From the NCBI GenBank assembly GCA_964486825.1, contig CAZAQS010000133.1, positions 1-12,189 of the forward strand: 12,189 nucleotides of DNA, in the 5' to 3' direction. Numbering within the stretch: position 1 is the first letter of the stretch; the number at the start of each line of letters is the position of its first letter. The stretch is from CAZAQS01 sp964486825. Lineage in GTDB: Bacteria > Chloroflexota > Anaerolineae > Anaerolineales > UBA4823. The translations under genes and the position numbers were made by a program. This document shows, piece after piece, positions 1 to 5,740 of this stretch. The notes under the pieces are model-generated. The model searched no databases, was not told the DNA's origin, and saw only the letters and a program-made list of their open reading frames with translations.

Positions 1-780
1 CACGAAAGCAGCGGGTATGCCTGGTGGCTGAGCCGCCTGCGGGGTGTTTTGGAGATGGTCGATATCGTTCGCATGGACCACTTTCGCGGTTTTGCAGGCT
101 ATTGGGAGGTCCCAGCAGGCAACACGACTGCCGAGTTTGGGCGCTGGGTGCCTGGGCCGAGGGGAAAATTCATCCTGGACAGCCAGGATGAATTTTCCCC
201 TCGGCCCAGGCACCCAGCGGCCAAGCGCGGCAGTCGTGTTGCCGNNNNNNNNNNCGTGATTACCAACGATGTGCTGGAATTGTTGGACACCTTTAATCTT
301 CCGGGCATGAAGGTTTTCCAGTTCGCATTTTTAAGTGACCCATCCGACATCTTCATGCCGCATAATTACCCCCAAAACAGCGTTGCCTATACCGGGACGC
401 ACGACAATGATACCACGCTGGGCTGGTTCCGTAACTCACCTGAATCCGAGCGGGATTTTTGCCTGCGCTACCTGGATGTCGAGGGAGAGCAAGGCCTGGT
501 TTGGAAAGTGATCCGCACGGTATGGTCTACTGTGGCTGTATTTACGTTGGCCCCGATGCAGGATTTCCTCGAGCTAGGAACTGATGCCCGCATGAACTTT
601 CCCGGCAATCCTTCTGGGAACTGGCGCTGGCGCATGACCCGCGAGCATATGAGCGACCGGCTGCGCGAGCGGATAAAAGAAATCAACTACTTGTACTATC
701 GGGACCGGTCAACGGAGAACGCAAAACCTGGCGCCAGCTCTAGCGAGTACACCAGTGCGCCGGATGATTATCCGAGCTGA
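1..780 (+). CDS. malQ: 4-alpha-glucanotransferase (amylomaltase, GH77), 5'-truncated and damaged by a gap
   Basis: MalQ transfers alpha-1,4-glucan segments between maltodextrins in the cytoplasm, in glycogen and maltose metabolism. The frame is open from base 1, so the N-terminal half lies outside the window. The first visible residues (HESSGYAWWLSRLR) and the motif DIVRMDHFRGF are typical of GH77; the Asp at 76-78 matches the catalytic nucleophile. The YWEVPAGNTTA and GRWVPGP blocks follow. The THDNDT motif at about 397-414 carries the third active-site Asp. The frame ends at TGA 778-780. Bases 183-243 are a reverse-complement copy of upstream sequence and 245-254 are Ns, so roughly residues 60-85 are not real protein. 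In the family this stretch holds the AEDLG motif with the acid/base Glu, which is absent here. The frame resumes in register at VIT (256-264), so the living gene is probably intact. Family assignment is very secure. Confidence 0.95.
   Translation, partial: HESSGYAWWLSRLRGVLEMVDIVRMDHFRGFAGYWEVPAGNTTAEFGRWVPGPRGKFILDSQDEFSPRPRHPAAKRGSRVAXXXXVITNDVLELLDTFNLPGMKVFQFAFLSDPSDIFMPHNYPQNSVAYTGTHDNDTTLGWFRNSPESERDFCLRYLDVEGEQGLVWKVIRTVWSTVAVFTLAPMQDFLELGTDARMNFPGNPSGNWRWRMTREHMSDRLRERIKEINYLYYRDRSTENAKPGASSSEYTSAPDDYPS
118..243. repeat. 61-bp near-perfect inverted repeat (fold-back) abutting a scaffold gap
   Basis: Arms 118-178 and 183-243 pair at 58 of 61 positions around a 4-base centre (179-182). 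The mismatched pairs are 134/227, 136/225 and 141/220. The left arm encodes a normal MalQ sequence, while the right arm read forwards gives a non-homologous peptide and ends one base before the run of Ns. This is what a chimeric or self-complementary contig end looks like. It is probably not a genomic hairpin. Confidence 0.85.
245..254. other. assembly gap (10 Ns)
   Basis: Ten Ns inside malQ. Related MalQ proteins have about 18-20 residues between the GRW-x-GP-x-KFI region and VIT. The true missing sequence is therefore probably about 50-60 bases replacing everything from about 179 to 255, and the N count carries no length information. This last point is inferred from family knowledge. Confidence 0.95.
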
Positions 781-829
781 ACGACAGCAAGCTAAAATAA
801 AGCTCCACCCATCGTGCTCCTATCACAGA

Positions 830-1768
830 TCAAGGTCTAACCAATAACAGGCTGCCCCAAGTTGTTGGATCCGCCAGACGCCTGGTTGAGATCGTCGACA
901 CCATCGATTCCTGGACTTGCTCACCGGATTGATCATTGTCAGAAACCGAGAACGCAAAGCCGTATGCATCCCCGTTCTCTGGTGAAAGCCCAAACAGGCT
1001 CCAGGGTATTGCCACTTCCACATCGTAGCCGCCTTCCCTTGCTCTGGATGCAATCCTCACATCTGATTTGCTACCCTGTCTCGAGCTTGGATACCACAGG
1101 TAAGCCTCCGGACTCTCGCCCGGATAAGGTGAGCCTGGGGAGATGCCAAGCTGGTAATCATCGGCATTCAGATTGCCGGCGTTGAAATCGCCCGCCAGAT
1201 CTGCATCCAACAACACTTCCAGGCTGTCTCCTTTGAATAGGTTCACACCCCTGGCTTCTTGCACATAGCGGTCATCGTTTACTCGCGCTCCCAGGTACAG
1301 GTTCGCAGAATCCCAACCTACCATCACCGTTGCCGAAAGATCGTCATCCCCTCCCCGGGCGCCTGCTCCGTATACCACCTGACGCACCGGGTAGTCCTGC
1401 AGGCCCCACTCACCCAGGTTCCCGTCCAGAGCTGGTGGGTTCTCCAAATAAGTTGCCTCGATATTTGCACCGGAGCGGGTGGTTGGCGGCGGTCGGGTGG
1501 GTGTAGCAGTAGGAAAGGGACTGGCCTCAGGAGTCGAAGTGCTTTCTACTGTTGGGGAAGGGCTGTGTACGATGACCCCGGGTGTAGCTGTATGCGCCTG
1601 GACCGGCTCAGGCGTCAGTGTCAGCAAGGGTGCATAGATCGCCGTTAGTGTCCTATCTGGGGTCGTAAAAACGAACGGCGTCGGAGCAGGTGAGCCGGGT
1701 AAATTACAGGCTGCCAGGGCCGTGATAAACATTATTATCAGAATAAGGGTCTTGATCTGACTATTCAT
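830..1768 (-). CDS. secreted lipoprotein with CBM9-like domain
   Basis: Predicted 312-residue lipoprotein. From the ATG at 1768 the N-terminus is MNSQIKTLILIIMFITALAAC, a short charged start, a hydrophobic core and an LAAC lipobox, so Cys21 should be lipidated and the protein held on the outer face of the cytoplasmic membrane. Residues 22 to about 98 form a low-complexity Thr/Pro/Ser spacer (TPTPEP-like runs). The rest resembles the carbohydrate-binding CBM9-type domain (PALDGNLGEWG near the start, then VGWDSANLYLGARVNDD, DSLEVLLDAD, YDVEVAIPWS). No catalytic domain is fused, so it is probably a binding or scaffolding protein; the ligand is unknown. The frame extends upstream to a TTG at 1804, but a TATAAT on the same strand overlaps that codon, favouring the ATG at 1768. 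It is convergent with malQ (49 bp apart), which fits a glycan context without proving one. Confidence 0.8.
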   Translation of the reverse strand: MNSQIKTLILIIMFITALAACNLPGSPAPTPFVFTTPDRTLTAIYAPLLTLTPEPVQAHTATPGVIVHSPSPTVESTSTPEASPFPTATPTRPPPTTRSGANIEATYLENPPALDGNLGEWGLQDYPVRQVVYGAGARGGDDDLSATVMVGWDSANLYLGARVNDDRYVQEARGVNLFKGDSLEVLLDADLAGDFNAGNLNADDYQLGISPGSPYPGESPEAYLWYPSSRQGSKSDVRIASRAREGGYDVEVAIPWSLFGLSPENGDAYGFAFSVSDNDQSGEQVQESMVSTISTRRLADPTTWGSLLLVRP

Positions 1769-1803
1769 ATGATAGGTTCCATAAACCATGTGGGCATTTA
1801 CCA

Positions 1804-1809
1804 ATTATA
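1804..1809 (-). promoter_or_regulatory. -10 box (TATAAT) for the lipoprotein gene
   Basis: A perfect TATAAT reads 1809 to 1804 on the minus strand, which would start transcription near 1797 and give a leader of about 30 nt before the ATG at 1768. No convincing TTGACA-like -35 lies 16-18 bp upstream, so this rests on the -10 match alone. Confidence 0.45.
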
Positions 1810-1993
1810 GCCCCTTCAGAGGTTTATCGGGTTGGTCTACCGGTGTAAATTAAGTTCCACCGGAAAAGATTATGTCCACAGCAAGTCCTAAACCATTCTC
1901 CAGGGGAGAAGCAAATCTATCCTGGAACTTATGTCAGCGGGGAGTGGTATAGTTAAAGGGGTATCGGACAGTTCCATGGTAGGGAGACCTGGC

Positions 1994-2494
1994 TTGAATG
2001 ACCAACAGCTCGAGGAAAATAACCGCATATGTAAGGCTGATATTTCAATAGTCCCCTTCCAGCCAGAGGACCAGGCCGCCGTAAAGGCCCTCATCCTGGA
2101 CGGATTGGTGGAGCATTGGGGTTGGCTCGATCCTCATAAAAACCCAGACCTGGAAGATATCTTCATTTCCTATCATGGATCGGTTTTCCTGGTTGCCAGG
2201 CAGGCCGGTCAGATTGTTGGAACTGGCGCGCTCGTGTCCAGATCTGAAGACCTGGGTGAAATCGTACGCATGTCCGTAGCTACTGGAAGCCGCCGGCAAG
2301 GGATCGGGCGCTTGATCTTGAAACGCCTGGTAGAACATGCTCGCCGGGCTGGTATGAAGCGCATCCTATTGGAAACCACAGCCACATGGTCGGAAGTGAT
2401 AAACTTTTACGAAAGCTGCGGCTTCCAGCTCACGCATAATAAAAATGGAGACGCCTACTTTTGCCTGGAATTGCCTCCCCCCACTGGCCTCTAA
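1994..2494 (+). CDS. GNAT family N-acetyltransferase
   Basis: Soluble acetyltransferase of the GNAT fold, expected to move an acetyl group from acetyl-CoA to an amine; the substrate cannot be told from sequence. The first GNAT strand is ISIVPFQPEDQAAVKALI. The strand-4/motif-A region reads VRMSVATGSRRQGIGRLIL, with the acetyl-CoA pyrophosphate loop R-R-Q-G-I-G at about 2291-2308, followed by KRILLETTATWSEVINFYESCGF, the usual C-terminal N-x-x-x-x-Y-x-x-x-GF signature. The frame is open from ATG 1931, but that ATG has no good Shine-Dalgarno. The TTG at 1994 has GGGAG at 1982-1986 with 7-nt spacing, and a possible -10 (TATAGT, 1948-1953) lies inside the longer frame. I prefer 1994; ATG 1931 or 1976 remain possible. 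A degraded Nudix gene follows 29 bp downstream on the same strand. Confidence 0.8.
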   Translation: MNDQQLEENNRICKADISIVPFQPEDQAAVKALILDGLVEHWGWLDPHKNPDLEDIFISYHGSVFLVARQAGQIVGTGALVSRSEDLGEIVRMSVATGSRRQGIGRLILKRLVEHARRAGMKRILLETTATWSEVINFYESCGFQLTHNKNGDAYFCLELPPPTGL

Positions 2495-2523
2495 CATTCT
2501 AAATATCCATATGGAGGAAAGAA

Positions 2524-2749
2524 TTGTCGCCTTTTACTTATGATCATCCCCGGCCGGCCGTGACAGTCGATATGGGTGTTTTTTCAGACCGGCAGGAAGG
2601 CCGCTATGTCCTTCTGGTACAGCGAGCTCGCGAGCCGTTCAAAGGTGATTGGGCACTGCCGGGTGGTTTTGTGGAAATTGCCCGCCCTGGCTTTTGATCA
2701 CGACAGGATTATCAGGGATGCGCTAAAAGCCATGCAAATACGGAGTTGA
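2524..2749 (+). pseudogene. Nudix hydrolase gene with internal deletion
   Basis: Remnant of a Nudix hydrolase of the ADP-ribose/ADP-sugar type. A TTG at 2524 has an ideal GGAGG (2513-2517, 6-nt spacing). The first 51 codons read like an intact family N-terminus: YDHPRPAVTVDMGVF, YVLLVQRAREPFKGDWALPGGFVE. The last motif should enter the Nudix box (G-x5-E-x7-REUxEExGU), but the catalytic REUxEE part is missing and the frame stops at 2695-2697. In the +1 frame from 2681 the sequence reads PALAFDHDRIIRDALKAMQIRS and ends at TGA 2747-2749. LAFDH followed by an I-x-x-A-L helix is the usual C-terminal end of these proteins. About 60-80 residues have therefore been deleted, with a frameshift at the junction near 2680. 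The product cannot bind the catalytic metal. An assembly error is the alternative explanation. Confidence 0.8.
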
Positions 2750-2798
2750 GAGTTCTCTATGCGCAGAAATCTCTCAATTCGTCCACACGAATGCCCGA

Positions 2799-2822
2799 CC
2801 GGCGCCCCGATCCAGGCGCCGG
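2799..2822. terminator. GC-rich perfect hairpin between convergent genes
   Basis: CCGGCGCC (2799-2806) pairs perfectly with GGCGCCGG (2815-2822) around an 8-base loop. It sits between the Nudix remnant (+) and the stop of the LysW-like gene (-), where a shared terminator would be expected. Neither strand has a clear U-run after the stem, so intrinsic termination is uncertain; it could act only as an mRNA 3'-end barrier. Confidence 0.4.
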
Positions 2823-2845
2823 CCGACCTGCTTCTATTCTTCCGC

Positions 2846-3037
2846 TTAATCGTCCCAATAATCGTCGTCTAGCTCATCTCCTTCATCATCATCGAAAGGC
2901 CAGTCCAGCTCGACAGGATCGAGCCATACGACCTCTAATTGGGCTCCACAAGTTGAGCAGCGCACGGTCTGGCCCATCTTGGGATTCAACATAAGGTGCG
3001 TTTCTCTACTGCAAGCAGGGCATTTTGCAGATACCAT
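2846..3037 (-). CDS. LysW-like zinc-ribbon mini-protein with acidic C-terminal tail
   Basis: A 63-residue protein starting at ATG 3037 (GGGA at 3047-3050, 9-nt spacing). It has CPAC at residues 6-9, CSTC at 28-31 forming one zinc ribbon, then CGAQLEVVWLDPVELDWPF, then an almost wholly acidic tail ending DDDYWDD. The Cys spacing and the CGAxLEVVxLDPxxL block match LysW, the carrier protein that protects alpha-aminoadipate (or glutamate) in lysine and arginine synthesis. Classic LysW ends in EDWGE, and the last Glu is the attachment point made by LysX/ArgX. Here the end is W-D-D, with no terminal Glu and no lysX/argX-type gene in the window. It may be a diverged carrier or a paralogue with another job. 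A longer in-frame start at 3100 would add 21 unrelated Gly/Pro-rich residues and is unlikely. Confidence 0.75.
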   Translation of the reverse strand: MVSAKCPACSRETHLMLNPKMGQTVRCSTCGAQLEVVWLDPVELDWPFDDDEGDELDDDYWDD

Positions 3038-3078
3038 AAGACGACGTCCCTTTCTTTTTCCCCCGGGAAGGCCTCCGG

Positions 3079-3213
3079 GAGACCCTGGGATAGCAAACAC
3101 CCCACCATGCCGTGTGCAGCGAAGTTTTGAACCTGCCTTCGCAGGTTGGGTCTCTCCCCGAAGGATCCGCCTTGGCTCTGGCCTATCGCGTCACCTTCGT
3201 AAGATCGAGACCC
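3079..3213 (-). promoter_or_regulatory. structured 5' leader of the LysW-like gene, possible cis-regulatory RNA
   Basis: Read on the minus strand, this untranslated stretch contains a 7-bp stem GGGUCUC (3213-3207)/GAGACCC (3154-3148). Inside it is a 6-bp stem CGAAGG (3199-3194)/CCUUCG (3164-3159) with a 29-nt purine-rich apical part. Immediately after comes a hairpin AACCUGC-GAAG-GCAGGUU (3147-3130). A second exact GGGUCUC occurs at 3085-3079, next to a CCCGG/CCGGG hairpin (3079-3062) just before the Shine-Dalgarno. The two GGGUCUC copies can compete for the same GAGACCC, the usual logic of a riboswitch or attenuator. I could not match it to a known riboswitch consensus. The rest of the 325-bp gap 3038-3362 shows no credible gene. 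Confidence 0.45.
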
Positions 3214-3274
3214 TTTAAGTGAGTGTTGGCTCAAAACCGTTAAAGCCGCAACACGTACACAGCAGGGTGCCCAT

Positions 3275-3280
3275 TTTATA
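3275..3280 (-). promoter_or_regulatory. -10-like box (TATAAA) upstream of the structured leader
   Basis: TATAAA reads 3280 to 3275 on the minus strand in an AT-rich setting, predicting a start near 3268 and a leader of about 230 nt before the LysW-like ATG. No good -35 is visible at 16-18 bp. It would give the LysW-like gene its own transcript, separate from the membrane-protein pair upstream. Confidence 0.3.
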
Positions 3281-3362
3281 CCACAAAAAATATCCGCTGA
3301 GTAGGTGATTTAAGATGAGAGGGCCGTAAATCAACCCACTCATCTAGACATATTTGCAAGGA

Positions 3363-4070
3363 TCACCGGTCAGCCCTCGACCGGAAGGCGAACCAGAAGA
3401 TTAATCCTAAAATGGTCGTAATTGCGCCCACGATGAGGAAGGTATCCCTCCAAAAACGTTCTGGAAAGAGACGGATCAAGGTATCTGACCACAAAAATTG
3501 CCAGGTACCCTCTTCGAAGAAGACCTGGTGGAAAGCAACGAAGAAGAAACCGAAGGCAGCCAGGACCAGCAACAAGATCAGTGCAATCAGAACAAGAGTC
3601 AACTGTCCCCCTCGCGCCAGCGCCCAGCGGTATTCGGTCCACCAATTGCCACGCCAGGCCCACACTCCTGCCAGGAGCAGCACGGCAATCGAAGAATACC
3701 ATACCACCAGCGCGGCCTGTACTACCTCCTTAACATCAACCATATGGCTTAGCTCTCTATCGTTATACATGCTCGTGCAGTCATCCATATATGCGCAAGA
3801 GGGAGGTGGAACCCGTTCACCTTCAGGGAAGCGCTGGTTGGCAAGGAAAGAGATATCCTCATCATTCAGCAAGTAATCCAATGCGATGCGAGCATAACGC
3901 AGCCGCTCCTCCATCGTGAACCCGTAGCGATCGGGTGGGAAATTGGGCGTGCGGTATTCGAATTCCAGGAACCATGGGTTAAGAACAGCCCGGACCGAAG
4001 TAAGAACCAGGACGACCGGTACCAGGACTGTTACGATAACCATCATAGCCCTCCGCAGCGTAGCGCTCAT
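3363..4070 (-). CDS. DUF1461/TIGR01906 integral membrane protein, Lit-like
   Basis: A 235-residue membrane protein with about four hydrophobic segments (residues 8-30, 116-137, 156-182, 209-229). After the first segment an extracytoplasmic loop contains YRTPNFPPDRYGFTMEERLRYA and ends in ELSHMVDVKEV (His109). After the third segment comes FHQVFFEEGTWQFLWSDTLIRLFPERFWRDT (His181). These blocks are diagnostic of the DUF1461/TIGR01906 family. From family knowledge, this family includes Lit, the lipoprotein intramolecular transacylase that moves an acyl chain from the lipid-anchor glycerol of a lipoprotein to its N-terminal Cys. The two conserved His are in the positions expected for that family. 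Lit function here is inference. Its start overlaps the stop of the upstream gene as ATGA (4067-4070), so the two are translationally coupled. A CAYMDDC pair of Cys in the loop (residues 92-98) could form a disulfide. Confidence 0.85.
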   Translation of the reverse strand: MSATLRRAMMVIVTVLVPVVLVLTSVRAVLNPWFLEFEYRTPNFPPDRYGFTMEERLRYARIALDYLLNDEDISFLANQRFPEGERVPPPSCAYMDDCTSMYNDRELSHMVDVKEVVQAALVVWYSSIAVLLLAGVWAWRGNWWTEYRWALARGGQLTLVLIALILLLVLAAFGFFFVAFHQVFFEEGTWQFLWSDTLIRLFPERFWRDTFLIVGAITTILGLIFWFAFRSRADR

Positions 4071-5632
4071 TGCAAATCCTCCATCTCCCCAAATAATACA
4101 AAATTCAAAACCATATCATTCGTCAACCACTCTACCGGCGCCCAGTCGTCTGTGTAAACGGTATTACTGACCGGGGTGGGTTGCATATAATAGACAGCCC
4201 GGTAAAGCGCTTCGAGCAGTAACGGGTGCACGTCTCCACGCCTGAGCAGGTGATCGAAATTCGTATATAAGTCAGCCAACTGGCCAGGTTGTACAGTTGC
4301 ATAGATGATGGAGTTAAAGGAACCAGGCACGTCCATGACATAAAGGGATGGGAAAATAGTACCAATGGTGCCTACCAACGCCTCGATCATCCGCCGGTCA
4401 CCGGGCGCTCGACCGACATTGATCACCAACACCCCATCTTCTTCAAGACGGTTTCGCACGAGCTGAAAGAACTCTTGCGTGGTCAAGTGCCAGGGAATAT
4501 AAGGAGGCCGGTAAGCATCTACCGCGATGATCGTATAACGATGTTGGCTTCGTTCCAGGCCAATCCGCCCGTCCTCTGCAATGGCATTCAAGTTAGGTTG
4601 GTTCATGTCGAAATAATCGCGCCCAACCTGTATGATCAAAGGGTCGATCTCATACCCATCGATAGGGACTGGGCCAAAGACTTCGGTAGCTTGCCTAGCA
4701 GTGGTACCGGCTGCTAAACCGATGATTGCGATGCTCTCCACCATCTCTGGCTGGTAGGGATCGCCCGCGGAGGGAGGGTTAAAGAACGGCGCTGCCAGGA
4801 ACTGTTCCCAAGGTCCCTGGTAATCCAGGATCGTTGGGTGATATTGTGAATGAATGCCCTGCCCTTCATTCAGTCGCAGCAACCGATGCCCATCTCGCTC
4901 CAATACCTGGATATAATTGTATGCTGACTCGCCTTCATAGATTTGTCCAGCAGTTGATTTCAAAGGGCCTCGCACTCCAAACAGGGCCAGTAGAACCAAT
5001 GCCAATGGCATCCACAACCAGGGAAGAGTCCTTCGCCAACCCGAGGTTTTCCATAGCCCTCCCAGGGCAACCAGTGTCAGGAAACCGCTAAAAGCCAGGA
5101 AAGTATAAGTGGTTCCAATCCAGGGAGTCAGCACCAGAGCCGGAAGGAAGGTTCCGATGAAGGAACCCAACGTTGAGATGGCATAGATCCGTCCTGAGAT
5201 TGTCCCGACCCTGGTCGGATCGTCGATCGCCAGCCGGATGGCAAACGGTGAGATGGTTCCTAGCAATGTTATCGGTACGATAAAGAGTAAAAGCACGGCC
5301 GTGAAGGAGCCTAACAGGACTCCGATCTCGAGCATATCGAAAGCATTCGCAGCCAGACGCAACACAGGCCGGGCTGCCAGAGGCACCAGCCCTGCTGTGA
5401 AGGCCCCCCACAGCAGAACCGTATACATCGTTTGAGGGTAGGGAGAACGGTCGGCCCAACGACCACCGATAAAATAACCCAGGGTCAGGTAGATCAGGAT
5501 CAAGCCAATGATGCTGGCCCATACCAGGTTGCTGACACCAAAAGCAGGACCCAACAACCGGGAAGCAGACATTTCGATCGCCAGGGTCGTCATCCCTGAA
5601 GCGAACACGGTGAAATAAAGGTAATTCCTCAT
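4067..5632 (-). CDS. membrane protein with C-terminal spermidine-synthase-like domain
   Basis: A 521-residue fused protein. Residues 1-220 contain about seven hydrophobic helices (MRNYLYFTVFASGMTTLAIE, WASIIGLILIYLTLGYFIGG, and later ones). Residues 230-515 are a Rossmann-type domain like polyamine synthases: SAYNYIQVLE (236-245), LLRLNEGQG (251-259), the AdoMet-type glycine loop IAIIGLAAGTTAR (301-313), an acidic strand end GYEIDP (Glu328), and IIAVDAYRPPYIPWHLTTQEFF (368-389), the usual catalytic-region block. Fused proteins of this type are widespread and mostly uncharacterised; the name spermidine synthase should not be taken as proof of polyamine synthesis. The ATG at 5632 gives a normal family N-terminus but has little Shine-Dalgarno. 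A TATAAT about 15 bp upstream would make it nearly leaderless. It is first in a pair with the Lit-like gene. Confidence 0.85.
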   Translation of the reverse strand: MRNYLYFTVFASGMTTLAIEMSASRLLGPAFGVSNLVWASIIGLILIYLTLGYFIGGRWADRSPYPQTMYTVLLWGAFTAGLVPLAARPVLRLAANAFDMLEIGVLLGSFTAVLLLFIVPITLLGTISPFAIRLAIDDPTRVGTISGRIYAISTLGSFIGTFLPALVLTPWIGTTYTFLAFSGFLTLVALGGLWKTSGWRRTLPWLWMPLALVLLALFGVRGPLKSTAGQIYEGESAYNYIQVLERDGHRLLRLNEGQGIHSQYHPTILDYQGPWEQFLAAPFFNPPSAGDPYQPEMVESIAIIGLAAGTTARQATEVFGPVPIDGYEIDPLIIQVGRDYFDMNQPNLNAIAEDGRIGLERSQHRYTIIAVDAYRPPYIPWHLTTQEFFQLVRNRLEEDGVLVINVGRAPGDRRMIEALVGTIGTIFPSLYVMDVPGSFNSIIYATVQPGQLADLYTNFDHLLRRGDVHPLLLEALYRAVYYMQPTPVSNTVYTDDWAPVEWLTNDMVLNFVLFGEMEDLQ

Positions 5633-5646
5633 GCTAAACCGCAGGG

Positions 5647-5652
5647 ATTATA
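5647..5652 (-). promoter_or_regulatory. -10 box (TATAAT) for the membrane synthase-like gene
   Basis: Perfect TATAAT reads 5652 to 5647 on the minus strand. The expected start lies near 5640, only about 8 nt before the ATG at 5632, so the mRNA may be nearly leaderless. The -35 region is weak; a small CTGCC-GTT-GGCAG dyad occupies 5665-5677. Confidence 0.4.
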
Positions 5653-5688
5653 TCTTATTTTGATCTGCCGTTGGCAGGTAGGGTCTCG

Positions 5689-5721
5689 GGAATTACCCCC
5701 GGATTGTGATCCGATAATTCC
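5689..5721 (+). promoter_or_regulatory. two-tier hairpin immediately upstream of the mscL Shine-Dalgarno
   Basis: GGAATTA (5689-5695) pairs with TAATTCC (5715-5721), and inside it CGGAT (5700-5704) pairs with ATCCG (5709-5713) around TGTG. The structure ends about 8 nt before AAAGGAGA at 5729-5736. It could be an mRNA 5' structure or a DNA operator in this 108-bp divergent intergenic region; nothing further can be said from sequence. Confidence 0.4.
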
Positions 5722-5740
5722 AGGGACCAAAGGAGATCAT

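Noticed and set aside
118..243. Large genomic hairpin, cruciform or transposon terminal repeat in malQ
   Set aside because: It abuts Ns, destroys an otherwise conserved protein block, has only a 4-base centre, and no transposase is near. An assembly fold-back explains it better.
1259..1648. 129-codon plus-strand frame opposite the lipoprotein gene
   Set aside because: It is a shadow of the Thr/Pro-rich coding region on the minus strand, with no start signal or recognisable domain.
3148..3213. tRNA gene (7-bp acceptor-like stem GGGTCTC/GAGACCC, 66 nt)
   Set aside because: No T-arm with a TTC-type loop, no anticodon arm of the right geometry, no CCA or discriminator context; it is too short for a normal tRNA.
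3148..3213. Known riboswitch classes (SAM, TPP, glycine, lysine, c-di-GMP, ZTP, T-box) in the leader
   Set aside because: None of the conserved core strings I know for these classes is present; only generic stems are seen.
2986..3234. 82-codon open frame on the minus strand upstream of the LysW-like gene
   Set aside because: Composition looks random, no family-like motifs, it overlaps the LysW-like start, and the same bases form nested RNA stems.
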